From Deltaproteobacteria bacterium (GTDB taxonomy: Bacteria; Desulfobacterota; Dissulfuribacteria; Dissulfuribacterales; QOAL01): DNA of 64,000 nt. A program made the translations under genes and the position numbers. Shown in pieces: positions 29,298-39,692 of this stretch. The notes beneath the pieces were generated by a model. The model saw only the letters and a program-made list of their open reading frames with translations. It was not told the DNA's origin and did no database searches. Position 1 is the first letter of the stretch. Each line of letters begins with the position of its first letter. The stretch is taken from assembly GCA_026986785.1 (NCBI GenBank), contig JALSNW010000051.1, positions 124,001 through 188,000 on the forward strand, read 5' to 3'.

Positions 29298-29875
29298 TGC
29301 TCGCTTCGGCCTCGCCAAGAAGGAGAGACTTGATGAATCGTTTGGGCCTGGGCTTCCAAGTATCGGTGGCTACCTCCCAAGAGCTTGGGCCTGAGTCCGG
29401 GCTTACCCCGGCAGAACTCGTAGAGGAGAATGCCTGGGTCAAGGCGGAGGAGATTGCTTCCAAAAGAAGAGATGCCCTGGTCATAGGTGCTGACACCTGT
29501 GTTAGTCTTGGAGACAGGATTTTTGGAAAGCCTGAAGACCTTGAGGATGCCATAAATATGCTTTCATACCTGAGTGGTAGGTGGCATAGGGTCTACACGG
29601 GTTTTTGTATATTGTGGCCTGCAAAGGCCAAAAGAGTGGTAAGGGTGGTCGCCACAAAGGTCTCCTTGGCCCAGGTGAGTCCTGATGTCATACGATCCTA
29701 TTGCGCTACTGGTGAACCCCTTGACAAGGCCGGGGCTTATGCGGTTCAGGGGGCTGGTAGTTTTATGGTGAGAAAGATAAGTGGTTCCTGGACCAATGTG
29801 GTAGGTTTGCCAATTACGGAATTGGTGGAAAGCTTGATGGATTTAGGGGCGATAAGACCATGTGTACAAGACTGA
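29249..29875 (+). CDS. maf: Maf-family nucleoside triphosphate pyrophosphatase
   Basis: ASASPRRRDLMNRLGL, then VEENAWVKAEEIA, GADTCVSLGD and GKPEDLEDAINMLSYLSGR are the Maf motifs (the Asp of GADT is the base). The enzyme removes non-canonical or excess NTPs. The 49-nt overlap with tatD is supported by GAGGAGG 7 nt before ATG 29249. A shorter GTG start would avoid the overlap but lacks a ribosome site. Confidence 0.93.
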   Translation: MYNQECKGPFQATTAIVLASASPRRRDLMNRLGLGFQVSVATSQELGPESGLTPAELVEENAWVKAEEIASKRRDALVIGADTCVSLGDRIFGKPEDLEDAINMLSYLSGRWHRVYTGFCILWPAKAKRVVRVVATKVSLAQVSPDVIRSYCATGEPLDKAGAYAVQGAGSFMVRKISGSWTNVVGLPITELVESLMDLGAIRPCVQD

Positions 29876-30552
29876 AAGAGATAAATGAGCGCATAGAGGC
29901 CGCAGCATCGAGGGTGGGTAGGGACCCTTCACAGGTCACCTTGGTGGCTGTGAGCAAAAAGAAATCGGCCAAGATGGTTCGCAGTCTATATGAATGTGGG
30001 CAATCAATCTTTGGGGAAAACTATATCCAGGAGGCGGTTTCAAAGATCAAGGAACTCGAGGATATCAGGGCCAAGACAGCATGGCATTTTATTGGTCATC
30101 TACAGACAAACAAGGCAAAGTTGGCAGCCCAATATTTTGACTGTATAGAGACAGTCGATAGAATAAAATTGGCACGCTCACTTAACCGTCATGCGCAAGA
30201 CCTTGGAAAGAGATTGGAATGCCTGGTCCAGGTGAACATAGGCAATGACCCGTCCAAATCTGGTGTTGTCCCTGAAGAACTGGAGGAGCTACTTCTTCAA
30301 TTGCCTGAATTCTCATCTCTTAGCGTAAAGGGGCTTATGTGTATCCATCCATGGTCATCGTCTCCCCAAGAGGCGAGAAGATGGTTCAGGGCCCTTCGGG
30401 AGTTGAGGGATGATATGGTCACAAGAGGCCTGCCCAAAGGCATGAGCCTATACGAGCTTTCCATGGGCATGTCCCAGGATTTTGAGGTGGCTGTGGAAGA
30501 GGGAGCCACGATAATCAGGATAGGAACGGCCCTGTTTGGGCCCCGTGTTTGA
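29860..30552 (+). CDS. YggS/PROSC-family PLP homeostasis protein
   Basis: 230 residues, single TIM-barrel alanine-racemase-like domain without the second domain of real racemases. PLP Lys in TLVAVSKKKSA, then GENYIQEA, WHFIGHLQTNKAK, VQVNIGND and SMGMSQDFEVAVEEGAT. It buffers pyridoxal phosphate. Overlaps maf by 16 nt. Confidence 0.95.
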   Translation: MCTRLKEINERIEAAASRVGRDPSQVTLVAVSKKKSAKMVRSLYECGQSIFGENYIQEAVSKIKELEDIRAKTAWHFIGHLQTNKAKLAAQYFDCIETVDRIKLARSLNRHAQDLGKRLECLVQVNIGNDPSKSGVVPEELEELLLQLPEFSSLSVKGLMCIHPWSSSPQEARRWFRALRELRDDMVTRGLPKGMSLYELSMGMSQDFEVAVEEGATIIRIGTALFGPRV

Positions 30553-30574
30553 TTTTTGGAAGGAGGCGTCGTCC

Positions 30575-30946
30575 ATGTTTTTGGTCTTCATAAAGACACA
30601 TTTTTCATCTGCTCATTATCTCAGGAATTATCCTGGTAATTGTGAACACCTGCATGGGCATAACTGGGACGTAGAGGTGCAGGTATCTGCCAGCAGATTG
30701 AACGAAATAGACGTGGCCATTGATTTCAGGGATCTCAAGAAAATCGTAGGGCAGATCATTGACGGCTTGGATCACAAGAATTTGAATGACCTGCCTGCTT
30801 TTGAAAAGGATAATCCTTCGTCTGAGCGGATTGCTGAATATATATATAATCAACTCCGTGAACGCCTGGCCCCTTTCCCAGACGTAGAGCCACGAAGTGT
30901 AAAGGTATGTGAAACACCTTCGACCGGGGTTATCTATAGTGAATAA
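30575..30946 (+). CDS. queD: 6-carboxytetrahydropterin synthase (QueD)
   Basis: 123 residues from ATG 30575, which has AGGAGG 8 nt upstream. Zinc and catalytic residues: FSSAHYL, then NCEHLHGHNW (Cys-x3-HGH) and the acidic VAIDFRDLK; the C-terminal Glu sits in VCETPSTG. It makes CPH4, the second step to the deazaguanine core of queuosine. QueE follows directly. GTP cyclohydrolase and QueC are not in the window. Confidence 0.94.
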   Translation: MFLVFIKTHFSSAHYLRNYPGNCEHLHGHNWDVEVQVSASRLNEIDVAIDFRDLKKIVGQIIDGLDHKNLNDLPAFEKDNPSSERIAEYIYNQLRERLAPFPDVEPRSVKVCETPSTGVIYSE

Positions 30947-31595
30947 GGGGCTGAAGGACAAGCTATTCGTATGCGAGATGTTTTCAAGTATACAAGGAGA
31001 AGGCAGTCATGCCGGATATCCCTGCTTTTTCATAAGGCTTTCTGGATGCAATCTTCGCTGCACCTATTGTGATACCCGGTATGCCTTTAAAAGAGGTAAG
31101 CCCTTTGAGGTTGGGGAAATCATCTCTGCCTGGGACAAAAGTGGCATAGGGCTGGTCTTGATTACTGGCGGAGAGCCATTACTACAGCCATCTGTATATG
31201 AGTTGATGCAAGGGCTTTTGGAGCGGGGGGCGACCTGTCTGCTCGAGACAAATGGGAGCCTGAACGTGTCACGAGTACCCCATAGGGTAGTCAAGATCCT
31301 GGATTGGAAAACGCCAGGTAGCGGGCACGAAGATTCGTTCGACAAGGAAAATCTTAGATTTATTTCCCAAAAAGACCAGATAAAATTTGTAATTGTTTCA
31401 AAGACGGATTATGAATGGGTACTCAAAAGGGTGAAAAGATACTTCCTCGATCATATCTGTGAAGTAATTTTTTCACCAGCGCACAATGAGCTAATGCCCG
31501 AAGAGCTGGCATCTTGGATGCTTGACGATTTGCCTGTGGCTCGGCTACAGATACAGCTTCATAAACTGCTTTGGGGAGATAGAAAAGGCATCTGA
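30939..31595 (+). CDS. queE: 7-carboxy-7-deazaguanine synthase (QueE), radical SAM
   Basis: Radical-SAM cluster motif CNLRCTYCD (C-x3-C-x2-C) after the family start FSSIQGEGSHAGYPCFFIRL; ITGGEPLLQ follows. It converts CPH4 to 7-carboxy-7-deazaguanine. The GTG at 30939 overlaps the queD stop and fits the family start. A GTG at 30909 is also open. Confidence 0.93.
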   Translation: MNKGLKDKLFVCEMFSSIQGEGSHAGYPCFFIRLSGCNLRCTYCDTRYAFKRGKPFEVGEIISAWDKSGIGLVLITGGEPLLQPSVYELMQGLLERGATCLLETNGSLNVSRVPHRVVKILDWKTPGSGHEDSFDKENLRFISQKDQIKFVIVSKTDYEWVLKRVKRYFLDHICEVIFSPAHNELMPEELASWMLDDLPVARLQIQLHKLLWGDRKGI

Positions 31596-31610
31596 GTTTA
31601 GGAAAAAGCG

Positions 31611-31639
31611 TTGACAGCTTGGCTCAAATAAGGTAAAAG
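31611..31639 (+). promoter_or_regulatory. Sigma-70-type promoter of the ATP synthase operon
   Basis: Perfect TTGACA, 17 nt, TAAAAG. It lies 87 nt before the b' gene. A second -10-like TATAAT at 31675-31680 lacks a good -35 partner. Confidence 0.55.
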
Positions 31640-31656
31640 CTACTTCTAAAAAATAA

Positions 31657-31672
31657 TGAATGAAGCTTCATT
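31657..31672. promoter_or_regulatory. Candidate operator, AATGA-N4-TCATT palindrome (atp operon)
   Basis: TGAATGAAGCTTCATT, with a perfect 14-nt palindrome at 31659-31672. It lies about 10 nt downstream of the predicted start of transcription from the TTGACA promoter, and just before a TATAAT. The same motif precedes dsrMKJOP and dsrA. Confidence 0.6.
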
Positions 31673-31725
31673 TTTATAATTAATTGATATACTTCTATAT
31701 TTAGCCTTCGGGGGTAGGAGAGCTT

Positions 31726-32151
31726 ATGATTACTATAGATTTATCCATCGTTGCGGAGTTGATCTGTGTGCTTTTTATGATCGCCATTCTCAATTCCATT
31801 CTTTATAAACCTCTTCGGAATGTCCTTAAGCAGCGCAAGGAAAAGATGGATGCCATTGATTCCGAGGCTGCTCGGTTTGAGAATAACACCAAGCGCTTGA
31901 TAGAGGACTTCGAAAACAAGATGAGGCAGGCCCGGTTAGCGGGAAAGGAAGAATTTGAGAAGTTCAGGGCTGAGGCTCGTGAGGAAGAGCAGAAGTTGAT
32001 TGAAGAGAGCACCAAGGAGGCCGAAGCCAAGAGAGAAGAGCTTATGGCGCAGCTGAAGACTCAGATAGATGCTGCCAAGAAGGACCTCCAGGCTCAGGCA
32101 GAAGCATTTGCAATGGAAATTGCGCAAAAATTGCTTGGGAGGGCGGTTTGA
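31726..32151 (+). CDS. atpF': ATP synthase F0 subunit b' (AtpF-like)
   Basis: 141 residues: one N-terminal membrane helix (ELICVLFMIAILNSILYKP), then a long charged helix rich in Glu, Lys and Ala that forms half of the peripheral stalk. With the next gene it gives a b/b' heterodimer, as in other Desulfobacterota. First gene of the F1 operon. Genes for a and c are not here. Confidence 0.88.
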   Translation: MITIDLSIVAELICVLFMIAILNSILYKPLRNVLKQRKEKMDAIDSEAARFENNTKRLIEDFENKMRQARLAGKEEFEKFRAEAREEEQKLIEESTKEAEAKREELMAQLKTQIDAAKKDLQAQAEAFAMEIAQKLLGRAV

Positions 32152-32849
32152 TGACTGGTTTCAGAAACTATTTCTCGATAATAATCCTATCATTCGTCGT
32201 GGCCCTGTTTCTTGGGTCGGCCTGTTATGCAGCAGAAGAGACTGGGGGGCATGGTGCGGCCACGGTAGAGCATGCGGCACACTCGGCAGCGCCAGCGGCG
32301 GTCCATGAAGCCGAGGGAGCTGCTCACGAGGCAGGTGGGCATGAGGGCCATTCCCATGTGTTGACCCACACCCAGATAATGAATTTTATATGGCACTGTC
32401 TCAATTTTACGCTTCTCGTGCTCATCCTTCTCAAATATCTAAAAAAACCCATAGCAGATAGCCTGAGGGGCAGGTCTGAATCCATTGCCAAGGCCTTTGA
32501 GGAGCTTGAGGCCAAAAAAGTGGAGGCAGAAAAAAGGTATGCGGAGTATGAGAAAAAGCTTTCTGGTATGGATGAAGAGGCCAAAAAGATCCTTGAGAGT
32601 TTTGTAAAGCAGGGCCAGGCAGAAAAAGAGAAGATAATTGCTCAGGCCCAAGAGACCGCGGAGAGGATAAAGGCACAGGCCGAATACTATGTGCAGCAGG
32701 AGCTTGCGAAGGCTAAGGAGGAGCTCCAGAACGAGGTGGCCAATGTCGCAGTGAAGATGGCAGAAGAAATTATCAGGAAAAATCTGACTGAGCAGGATCA
32801 TTCCAAGCTCATCAGTGAATACCTTGAAAGGGTGGTGCATAAAAATTGA
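32151..32849 (+). CDS. atpF: ATP synthase F0 subunit b with histidine-rich N-terminal extension
   Basis: The C-terminal part is a normal b subunit: membrane helix IMNFIWHCLNFTLLVLILLKYL, then a coiled coil of about 150 residues. In front is a signal-like helix (SIIILSFVVALFLGSACYAA) and about 50 residues with nine His among Ala, Gly and Glu. This places a histidine-rich loop outside the inner membrane, either as a cleaved propeptide or a periplasmic tail. Start ATG 32151 overlaps the b' stop and has GGGAGG upstream. Confidence 0.9.
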   Translation: MTGFRNYFSIIILSFVVALFLGSACYAAEETGGHGAATVEHAAHSAAPAAVHEAEGAAHEAGGHEGHSHVLTHTQIMNFIWHCLNFTLLVLILLKYLKKPIADSLRGRSESIAKAFEELEAKKVEAEKRYAEYEKKLSGMDEEAKKILESFVKQGQAEKEKIIAQAQETAERIKAQAEYYVQQELAKAKEELQNEVANVAVKMAEEIIRKNLTEQDHSKLISEYLERVVHKN

Positions 32850-33397
32850 TTAGCACAGTATTAGCAAGAAGGTATGCAAAGGCACTCTTTGCAGTGGGCA
32901 AGGAAGAGGATAAGCTGCAGGCCTTTAATGAGACCCTTCAGGAGCTGAATGGGTTCCTCAAGGGCAACCCTGAAATTGAAGCCGCCCTTGAGAGTCCTAT
33001 CATCGGCTTGGATGTTAAACAGGATATCATTGAAGAGCTTATCAAGGCAGCTAAGGTTGACGAAACCATGGCCAATTTTTTGAGGGTCTTGGTGGAACGA
33101 AACAGGATTCACTACCTACCTCTGATAGCGGACGCATTCCAGGAATTGATTGATGAAGAGATGGGTGTGGTCCGTGCCAGGGTCACCACGGCTATACCGC
33201 TTCCCAGTGACATGAAGAAAAAGATGGAAGAGGTATTTGCAGAGGCCACTGGCAAGAAGGTGGTATTGGTTGCAGAAGAAGACCCAGGCATTATTGGTGG
33301 CGTTGTTGCGCACGTCGGCGATATGGTCTGGGACGGAAGTATAAAGAGCCAGTTAGAAGGCTTGAAAGAATCCATAGGGAGGGGTGAAATAGGATAA
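32846..33397 (+). CDS. atpH: ATP synthase F1 subunit delta
   Basis: 183 residues: [14 protein letters not shown] at the start, [17 protein letters not shown] in the middle and the C-terminal [20 protein letters not shown]. It joins the peripheral stalk to the alpha3beta3 head. TTG start overlapping the b gene stop by 4 nt. Confidence 0.94.
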   Translation: MISTVLARRYAKALFAVGKEEDKLQAFNETLQELNGFLKGNPEIEAALESPIIGLDVKQDIIEELIKAAKVDETMANFLRVLVERNRIHYLPLIADAFQELIDEEMGVVRARVTTAIPLPSDMKKKMEEVFAEATGKKVVLVAEEDPGIIGGVVAHVGDMVWDGSIKSQLEGLKESIGRGEIG

Positions 33398-34920
33398 TGG
33401 CACAGATAAACGCATCCGAAATCAGCGATATTATAAAGAAGAGGATCCAGGAGTTTGAGAAGACGGTAGATTTGGCAGAAACAGGTACGGTTCTGTCGGT
33501 CGGTGACAACGTCGCCCGTGTATACGGTGTGCGTAATTGCATGGCCATGGAGCTTTTGGAGTTTCCTGGTGGCATAATGGGTGTTGCCCTGAACCTCGAA
33601 CAGGACAACGTGGGTGTCGCCGTCATGGGAGATGTTGAAAATATCAAGGAAGGCGATCCAGTAAAAAGGACTGGCAGGATTGCCCAGGTTCCTGTGGGCG
33701 ATTGTATGCTAGGCAGGGTTGTCGACGGCCTTGGTAACCCTATTGATGGAAAGGGTCCTATTGATGCAAAGGAATTCAGGCGTATTGAGATGAAGGCGCC
33801 TGGTGTTATTGCAAGAAAGCCTGTTCATGAGCCCTGTTATACGGGTCTAAAGGCTGTGGATGCCATGACGCCGGTTGGAAGAGGTCAGCGCGAGTTGATC
33901 ATTGGTGACCGTCAGATCGGTAAGACGGCTATTGGTGTGGATGCCATCATCGCCCAAAAGGATACCGATGTTTATTGTATATACAATGCAGTCGGGCAAA
34001 AGCAGGCAACAGTAGCCCTGGTTGTCGAGGCACTGAGGCGTGCAGGTGCAATGGAATATACGACTGTTGTAGCAAGTAGTGCAAGTGAGCCAGCATCCCT
34101 TCAGTATCTGTCCTCTTTTTCAGCTACGGCTATGGGGGAATACTTCAGGGACAATGGGATGCACTGCTTGATCATATATGACGACCTTTCAAAGCAGGCG
34201 GTCTCCTATCGTGAGCTTTCACTCCTTCTCAGGCGTCCTCCAGGACGTGAGGCCTATCCAGGGGATATCTTCTACAACCACTCCAGGCTCTTGGAAAGAT
34301 CAGCAAAGCTGAATGACGATCTTGGTGCAGGAAGCCTCACAGCCCTGCCTATTATTGAGACCCAGCAGGGTGACGTTTCTGCATACATCCCCACCAACGT
34401 TATCTCCATTACAGACGGCCAGGTATATCTGGAACCATCCCTTTTCTTTGCAGGTATTAGGCCTGCAATCAATGTCGGTCTGTCTGTCTCGCGCGTTGGT
34501 GGTGCCGCTCAGGTCAAGGCCATGAAACAGGTGGCTGGTACCCTGCGTCTTGATCTGGCTCAATATCGTGAGTTGGCTGCATTCGCTCAGTTTGGTAGTG
34601 ACCTGGACGAAGCAACTCAAAAACAGTTGAATCGTGGTGAGAGGCTGGTCGAGCTGTTGAAACAACCACAATATAATCCACTTCCAATGGAGAAGCAGGT
34701 TCTTGCTCTCTTTGCAGGTACCAAGGGTATGCTTGATGAATTGCCAGTTACTTCCATACAGGATTTCGAAAAGGCCCTGTACGAGTTCACGGAACAGAAA
34801 TATCCTCAGATATATGAAGAGCTGAGAGAAAAGCAAGAGATCAGTGATGAACTGGCAAAGAAAATGGAAAAGGCTATAAATGAATGTATAGCTGAATTCA
34901 AGTCCACTCACAATGTGTAG
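33397..34920 (+). CDS. atpA: ATP synthase F1 subunit alpha
   Basis: 507 residues, full length. P-loop [10 protein letters not shown] (usually GDRQTGKTAI; Thr to Ile at this position), [31 protein letters not shown] and the Arg-finger region [17 protein letters not shown]. Non-catalytic nucleotide-binding subunit. TAATG overlap with atpH. Confidence 0.97.
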   Translation: MAQINASEISDIIKKRIQEFEKTVDLAETGTVLSVGDNVARVYGVRNCMAMELLEFPGGIMGVALNLEQDNVGVAVMGDVENIKEGDPVKRTGRIAQVPVGDCMLGRVVDGLGNPIDGKGPIDAKEFRRIEMKAPGVIARKPVHEPCYTGLKAVDAMTPVGRGQRELIIGDRQIGKTAIGVDAIIAQKDTDVYCIYNAVGQKQATVALVVEALRRAGAMEYTTVVASSASEPASLQYLSSFSATAMGEYFRDNGMHCLIIYDDLSKQAVSYRELSLLLRRPPGREAYPGDIFYNHSRLLERSAKLNDDLGAGSLTALPIIETQQGDVSAYIPTNVISITDGQVYLEPSLFFAGIRPAINVGLSVSRVGGAAQVKAMKQVAGTLRLDLAQYRELAAFAQFGSDLDEATQKQLNRGERLVELLKQPQYNPLPMEKQVLALFAGTKGMLDELPVTSIQDFEKALYEFTEQKYPQIYEELREKQEISDELAKKMEKAINECIAEFKSTHNV

Positions 34921-34942
34921 AATCCTCAGGGGGCAGGGATAA

Positions 34943-35827
34943 ATGGCATCCTTAAAAGATATCAAGATCAAGATTACGGGTATAAAAAAGACCGAGCAGA
35001 TCACCAAGGCCATGAATATGGTGGCGGCGGCAAAGCTGCGCGGTGCACAGGCCCGCATGGAGGAATTTCGGCCGTATGCTGACAAGTTCGCCTCTGTCAT
35101 GGGGGATCTTTCTGGTACAGCCGATCCCAATGTGTTTCCTCTGATGGAAGAAAGAGAAGTCAAGAAGGTATTGCTTCTTGTAGTGACTTCGGACCGCGGA
35201 CTTTGTGGCGCCTTCAACGCCAATATCATAAACGCATCGGAAAAGTTTCTCCAAAGTCAGCGCGATGCAGGTAAGGACGTGCTGGTAGGCTGTATCGGGC
35301 GTAAGGGTTATGGTTATTTCTCTCGCCAGGGGGTTGAGATCCCTCTTCACATAACTGATGTTATGGGTGACATACAGATGCAGGATGCAAGGAAGGCTGG
35401 ACAACAGCTATCCAAGCTCTTCCTTGATGGCGAGGTGGATGAGGTGGACTACATATATGGGCGCTTTATAAATGTAGTCACTCAAAAGCCTACGATAAAA
35501 AAGCTTCTGCCAATCAGTGCCACTGGATTGGAGGAAATAGAAAAGGCTGAAGAGGAAGGTCCCAAGGCGGCGTATATATATGAGCCAGAACCAGAAGAAA
35601 TACTTAACCAGTTGATGCCAATGTATATCAATGTACAGATCATGGCAGCAATGCTTGAGACTGGGGCCAGTGAACAGGCAGCCCGAATGACTGCAATGGA
35701 TAATGCCTCGAGGGCATGTAAGGATATGATAGAATCGTTAACCTTGGCCTACAACAAGGCACGTCAGGCCGCAATTACCACAGAGTTGATGGACATTGTA
35801 GGTGGTGCTGAGGCACTTAAGGGTTAA
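34943..35827 (+). CDS. atpG: ATP synthase F1 subunit gamma
   Basis: 294 residues: N-terminal helix KDIKIKITGIKKTEQITKAM, then VVTSDRGLCGAFNANI, and the C-terminal helix MTAMDNASRACKDMIESLTL. Central rotor shaft. Follows atpA after 22 nt. Confidence 0.97.
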   Translation: MASLKDIKIKITGIKKTEQITKAMNMVAAAKLRGAQARMEEFRPYADKFASVMGDLSGTADPNVFPLMEEREVKKVLLLVVTSDRGLCGAFNANIINASEKFLQSQRDAGKDVLVGCIGRKGYGYFSRQGVEIPLHITDVMGDIQMQDARKAGQQLSKLFLDGEVDEVDYIYGRFINVVTQKPTIKKLLPISATGLEEIEKAEEEGPKAAYIYEPEPEEILNQLMPMYINVQIMAAMLETGASEQAARMTAMDNASRACKDMIESLTLAYNKARQAAITTELMDIVGGAEALKG

Positions 35828-35870
35828 CTGAAGAAAAAGTTTGGGTAACAATATACCCTGTGGGAGGTAG

Positions 35871-37280
<1,410 letters not shown>

Positions 37281-37301
37281 AAATAAGGTTAGGGTGTAAA
37301 A

Positions 37302-37718
37302 ATGGCCAATAAACTAAATCTTGAAGTGGTCACACCGAGAAAGCTTGTAGTGAGTGATGAGGTGGATCTGTGTACAGTGCCTGGTACCGAAGGCGTCTTT
37401 GGTGTCATGGCCAATCACGCGCCCATCTTATCCACTCTCAATATCGGGCCGATGCACTATAATAAGGATGGGGACACAGTGAGACTCGCTGTCAGCGGTG
37501 GTTTTGTCGAAGTGTCCAACAACAAGATGACTGTCTTGGCAGAGGCGGCTGAGGTGTCGGAGGAAATCGACGTTGAAAGGGCACTTAGGGCCAAGGAACG
37601 CGCAGAGAAGCGTATCCAAGAAGCCAAGGCAGGCAGAGAAGATATAGATATGGCCAGGGCGATGGCAGCTATGGCCAGGGCTACAGCCCGTCTGAAGGTA
37701 GCTGGAAAAATGAGCTAA
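37302..37718 (+). CDS. atpC: ATP synthase F1 subunit epsilon
   Basis: 138 residues: N-terminal beta sandwich (LNLEVVTPRKLVVSDEVDL, GTEGVFGVMANHAPI) and two C-terminal helices. Couples rotor to c-ring and can inhibit hydrolysis. Last gene of the operon; a strong terminator follows. Confidence 0.96.
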   Translation: MANKLNLEVVTPRKLVVSDEVDLCTVPGTEGVFGVMANHAPILSTLNIGPMHYNKDGDTVRLAVSGGFVEVSNNKMTVLAEAAEVSEEIDVERALRAKERAEKRIQEAKAGREDIDMARAMAAMARATARLKVAGKMS

Positions 37719-37747
37719 ATGCATTATTGATCCTGGGGAGAGGAGAG

Positions 37748-37775
37748 AAAAGGCAAGCTTACAAGCTTGCCTTTT
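37748..37775 (+). terminator. Intrinsic terminator of the ATP synthase operon
   Basis: AAAAGGCAAGCTT and AAGCTTGCCTTTT form a near-perfect stem with a minimal loop, followed by a T-rich stretch. The glmU-like gene starts about 15 nt later, so it is likely transcribed from another start or by readthrough. Confidence 0.85.
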
Positions 37776-37789
37776 CATTTTCATGACAA

Positions 37790-38791
37790 ATGAAGAAAAA
37801 TGGTAGCATAGCAGCAATCATTCTCGCCGCAGGCAAGGGAACCAGGATGAAATCCCGCCTCCCAAAGGTCTTGCACTGTCTCCTGGGCCAGCCGATATTA
37901 GGGCACGTGATTTCTCTGTTGGACAGGCTGGGTATATCAACGGATCATCAAGTGGTAGTTGTTGGCCACGGCAGGGAGATTGTCTCCAAATATTTAGTAG
38001 ACCTAAATGTCAATATAGTCTACCAAGAGCAACAGTTGGGCACAGGGCATGCCGTCAGTTGCACCAGGTCTTTTTTCTCTGGCTTTTCTGGGCCGATACT
38101 GATCATCTGCGGAGACACCCCCCTGTTTACCAAAGCCACCCTCGATAGGTTTGTCAATGCCCATTTAGAGGCCCGGACTGCCGTATCTATATTGAGTGCC
38201 ACCTTTAAGGATCCTACTGGTTATGGCAGGATAATCAGGGGAGAAGACGGCCACTTGATGGCCATCATAGAAGAGAAGGATGCAGAGCCCCAGGTCAAGA
38301 AGATCAGAGAGGTGAATACAGGGACCTACCTTGTGGATTCATCAGTGATTTTTCAGCTCTTGGAACAGGTAGATAGTGATAATGCCCAGGGGGAGTATTA
38401 TCTTACGGACGTGGTTGGTATAGCACTTGATCAAGGCTTCAGGGTTCAGGCCTTTGATTTTGCAAGGGAAGAGGAGGCCTTTGGGGTGAATTCAAGATAT
38501 CAGCTTGCAGTAGCCGAAAGTATCATGCTTCAAAGGCTCAGGATTGCCCATATGGATGCGGGTGTAACTATTTCCATGCCCGACACCGTATATATCGAAC
38601 CGACAGTTGTTATTGAATCAGATGTAATTATATGTTCACATACGGTGTTGAAGGGACGAACCAGGATCGGCAGGGGCGCTGTAGTTGGCTCCCATAGCTA
38701 TCTTGACGGATATGAATGCCCGCCGGAATATATCCTGGCTCCTGGTACCGTCAGGGTTTCCCAAGACAGGAACAAGGGGCTTTGTCCATGA
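37790..38791 (+). CDS. GlmU-like sugar nucleotidyltransferase lacking the acetyltransferase domain
   Basis: 333 residues. The N-terminal uridylyltransferase domain is complete (LAAGKGTRMKSRLPKVLH, QLGTGHAV, CGDTPL, GYGRIIR, EVNTGTYLVD, YYLTD and VNSRYQLA). After it come only about two hexapeptide turns, where full GlmU (about 450 residues) has the left-handed helix with the acetyltransferase site. The stop is followed at once by zapB, so no frameshifted remainder exists. It can make UDP-GlcNAc only if GlcN-1-P is acetylated by another protein. I did not assign glmU for that reason. Confidence 0.88.
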   Translation: MKKNGSIAAIILAAGKGTRMKSRLPKVLHCLLGQPILGHVISLLDRLGISTDHQVVVVGHGREIVSKYLVDLNVNIVYQEQQLGTGHAVSCTRSFFSGFSGPILIICGDTPLFTKATLDRFVNAHLEARTAVSILSATFKDPTGYGRIIRGEDGHLMAIIEEKDAEPQVKKIREVNTGTYLVDSSVIFQLLEQVDSDNAQGEYYLTDVVGIALDQGFRVQAFDFAREEEAFGVNSRYQLAVAESIMLQRLRIAHMDAGVTISMPDTVYIEPTVVIESDVIICSHTVLKGRTRIGRGAVVGSHSYLDGYECPPEYILAPGTVRVSQDRNKGLCP

Positions 38792-38851
38792 ATAGCGCAG
38801 GGCTGGTTGATATAGAATTGCCATAACGTATTGAAAGGAGCATCGAACGCA

Positions 38852-39115
38852 ATGGACCTTGAAATAATAAACAGATTGGAAGAAAAGATTAATAGCCTCA
38901 TCTCCTACTGTAACAGGCTACAGGATGAAAAAAGGTCCCTTGAAGAAAGGGTGAAAGAGCTGGAATATGAAAATGGTCAACTATCAATGAAGATCTCAAT
39001 GCTGGAAGAGGAAAGAAAGGATATAGGTGACAGGGTAGAACGCATGCTACAACAGATAGACGGCCTGGAAAATGTTTACGAATCTCCAGAAGGCCAGGTG
39101 GAACAACAAGGTTGA
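38852..39115 (+). CDS. zapB: ZapB-like coiled-coil cell division protein
   Basis: 87 residues, almost all coiled coil (INRLEEKINSLISYCNRLQD, then EYENGQLSMKISMLEEERKD). Start ATG 38852 has AAAGGAG upstream. Directly before zapA, as expected for the pair that stabilises the FtsZ ring. Sequence identity to E. coli ZapB is likely low, so the name rests on shape and context. Confidence 0.75.
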   Translation: MDLEIINRLEEKINSLISYCNRLQDEKRSLEERVKELEYENGQLSMKISMLEEERKDIGDRVERMLQQIDGLENVYESPEGQVEQQG

Positions 39116-39166
39116 TCCATGACATGGCAGTTTATGATTCATTACAATGGATGAACGGCTAAGAAA

Positions 39167-39457
39167 TTGGCACAGTTAGTACGTCTGAAATTTTTGGGAA
39201 ATGTCTATGAATTGAAGGGCGACGACAAAGAGGTCGACTTACAAGAGGTGGCTTCTTACATAGAAAAAAAGGCTGAAGAGATAGAAAGTGCCACCCCAGG
39301 CCTGCCTCCCAACAAATTAATGGTATTAACCGTAATGAGCATAGGAAGAGAATTGCTGCTGGCCAGAAATCGCCTCAAAGACCTGGAAGAAAACCTGAGC
39401 AGGCAAGGGCAAAAGCTCCTTGAAAAAATTAATACCTCTCTGGGTGAAAAAATCTGA
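39167..39457 (+). CDS. zapA: Cell division protein ZapA
   Basis: 96 residues: N-terminal strand LVRLKFLGNVYELKGDD and a C-terminal coiled coil (ELLLARNRLKDLEENLSRQG). It bundles FtsZ filaments. TTG start without a clear ribosome site; no ATG lies before the first conserved strand. Its position before 6S RNA is typical. Confidence 0.85.
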   Translation: MAQLVRLKFLGNVYELKGDDKEVDLQEVASYIEKKAEEIESATPGLPPNKLMVLTVMSIGRELLLARNRLKDLEENLSRQGQKLLEKINTSLGEKI

Positions 39458-39479
39458 TAAATCTGTTACAATTTGTTTA

Positions 39480-39660
39480 AGTTTCCCTGCTGTGTTCGTG
39501 GGCTGCTGTCAGTTTGTTGAGCCAACACCCCGTACAAGGGAGTCGTCTCTTCGTGGAAGAGTGGAAAGGGAGAACAGCCCTATCCGTTGGAAGCGAAAAT
39601 GACACCCACCTGAGTTTACTCAGGTTCAATAGACCCAGCAGACACGGCACGGCGGGGCTT
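39480..39660 (+). ncRNA. ssrS: 6S RNA
   Basis: It lies directly after zapA, the classic location. The 5' part TGCTGTGTTCG pairs through one G-U with ACACGGCA near the 3' end, forming the closing stem. Between them are the expected side arms, GGGCTGCTGTC...TTGAGCC and the 3' hairpin CCACCTGAGTTTACTCAGG, which lines up with the CACCTTGAACCAAGGGTTCA arm of the E. coli molecule. TACAAT at 39467-39472 fits a -10 box. The RNA mimics an open promoter and sequesters the housekeeping RNA polymerase. Ends are approximate; CGGGG/CCCCG (39653-39684) and AGACCCAG/CTGGGTCT can form an alternative 3' structure. Confidence 0.87.
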
Positions 39661-39692
39661 ATTAGGCTATAACCCCGTCTGGGTCTTAATAT

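Noticed and set aside
34300-35229. Long minus-strand open frame across atpA/atpG
   Set aside because: Antisense to two strongly conserved ATP synthase genes; no family match.
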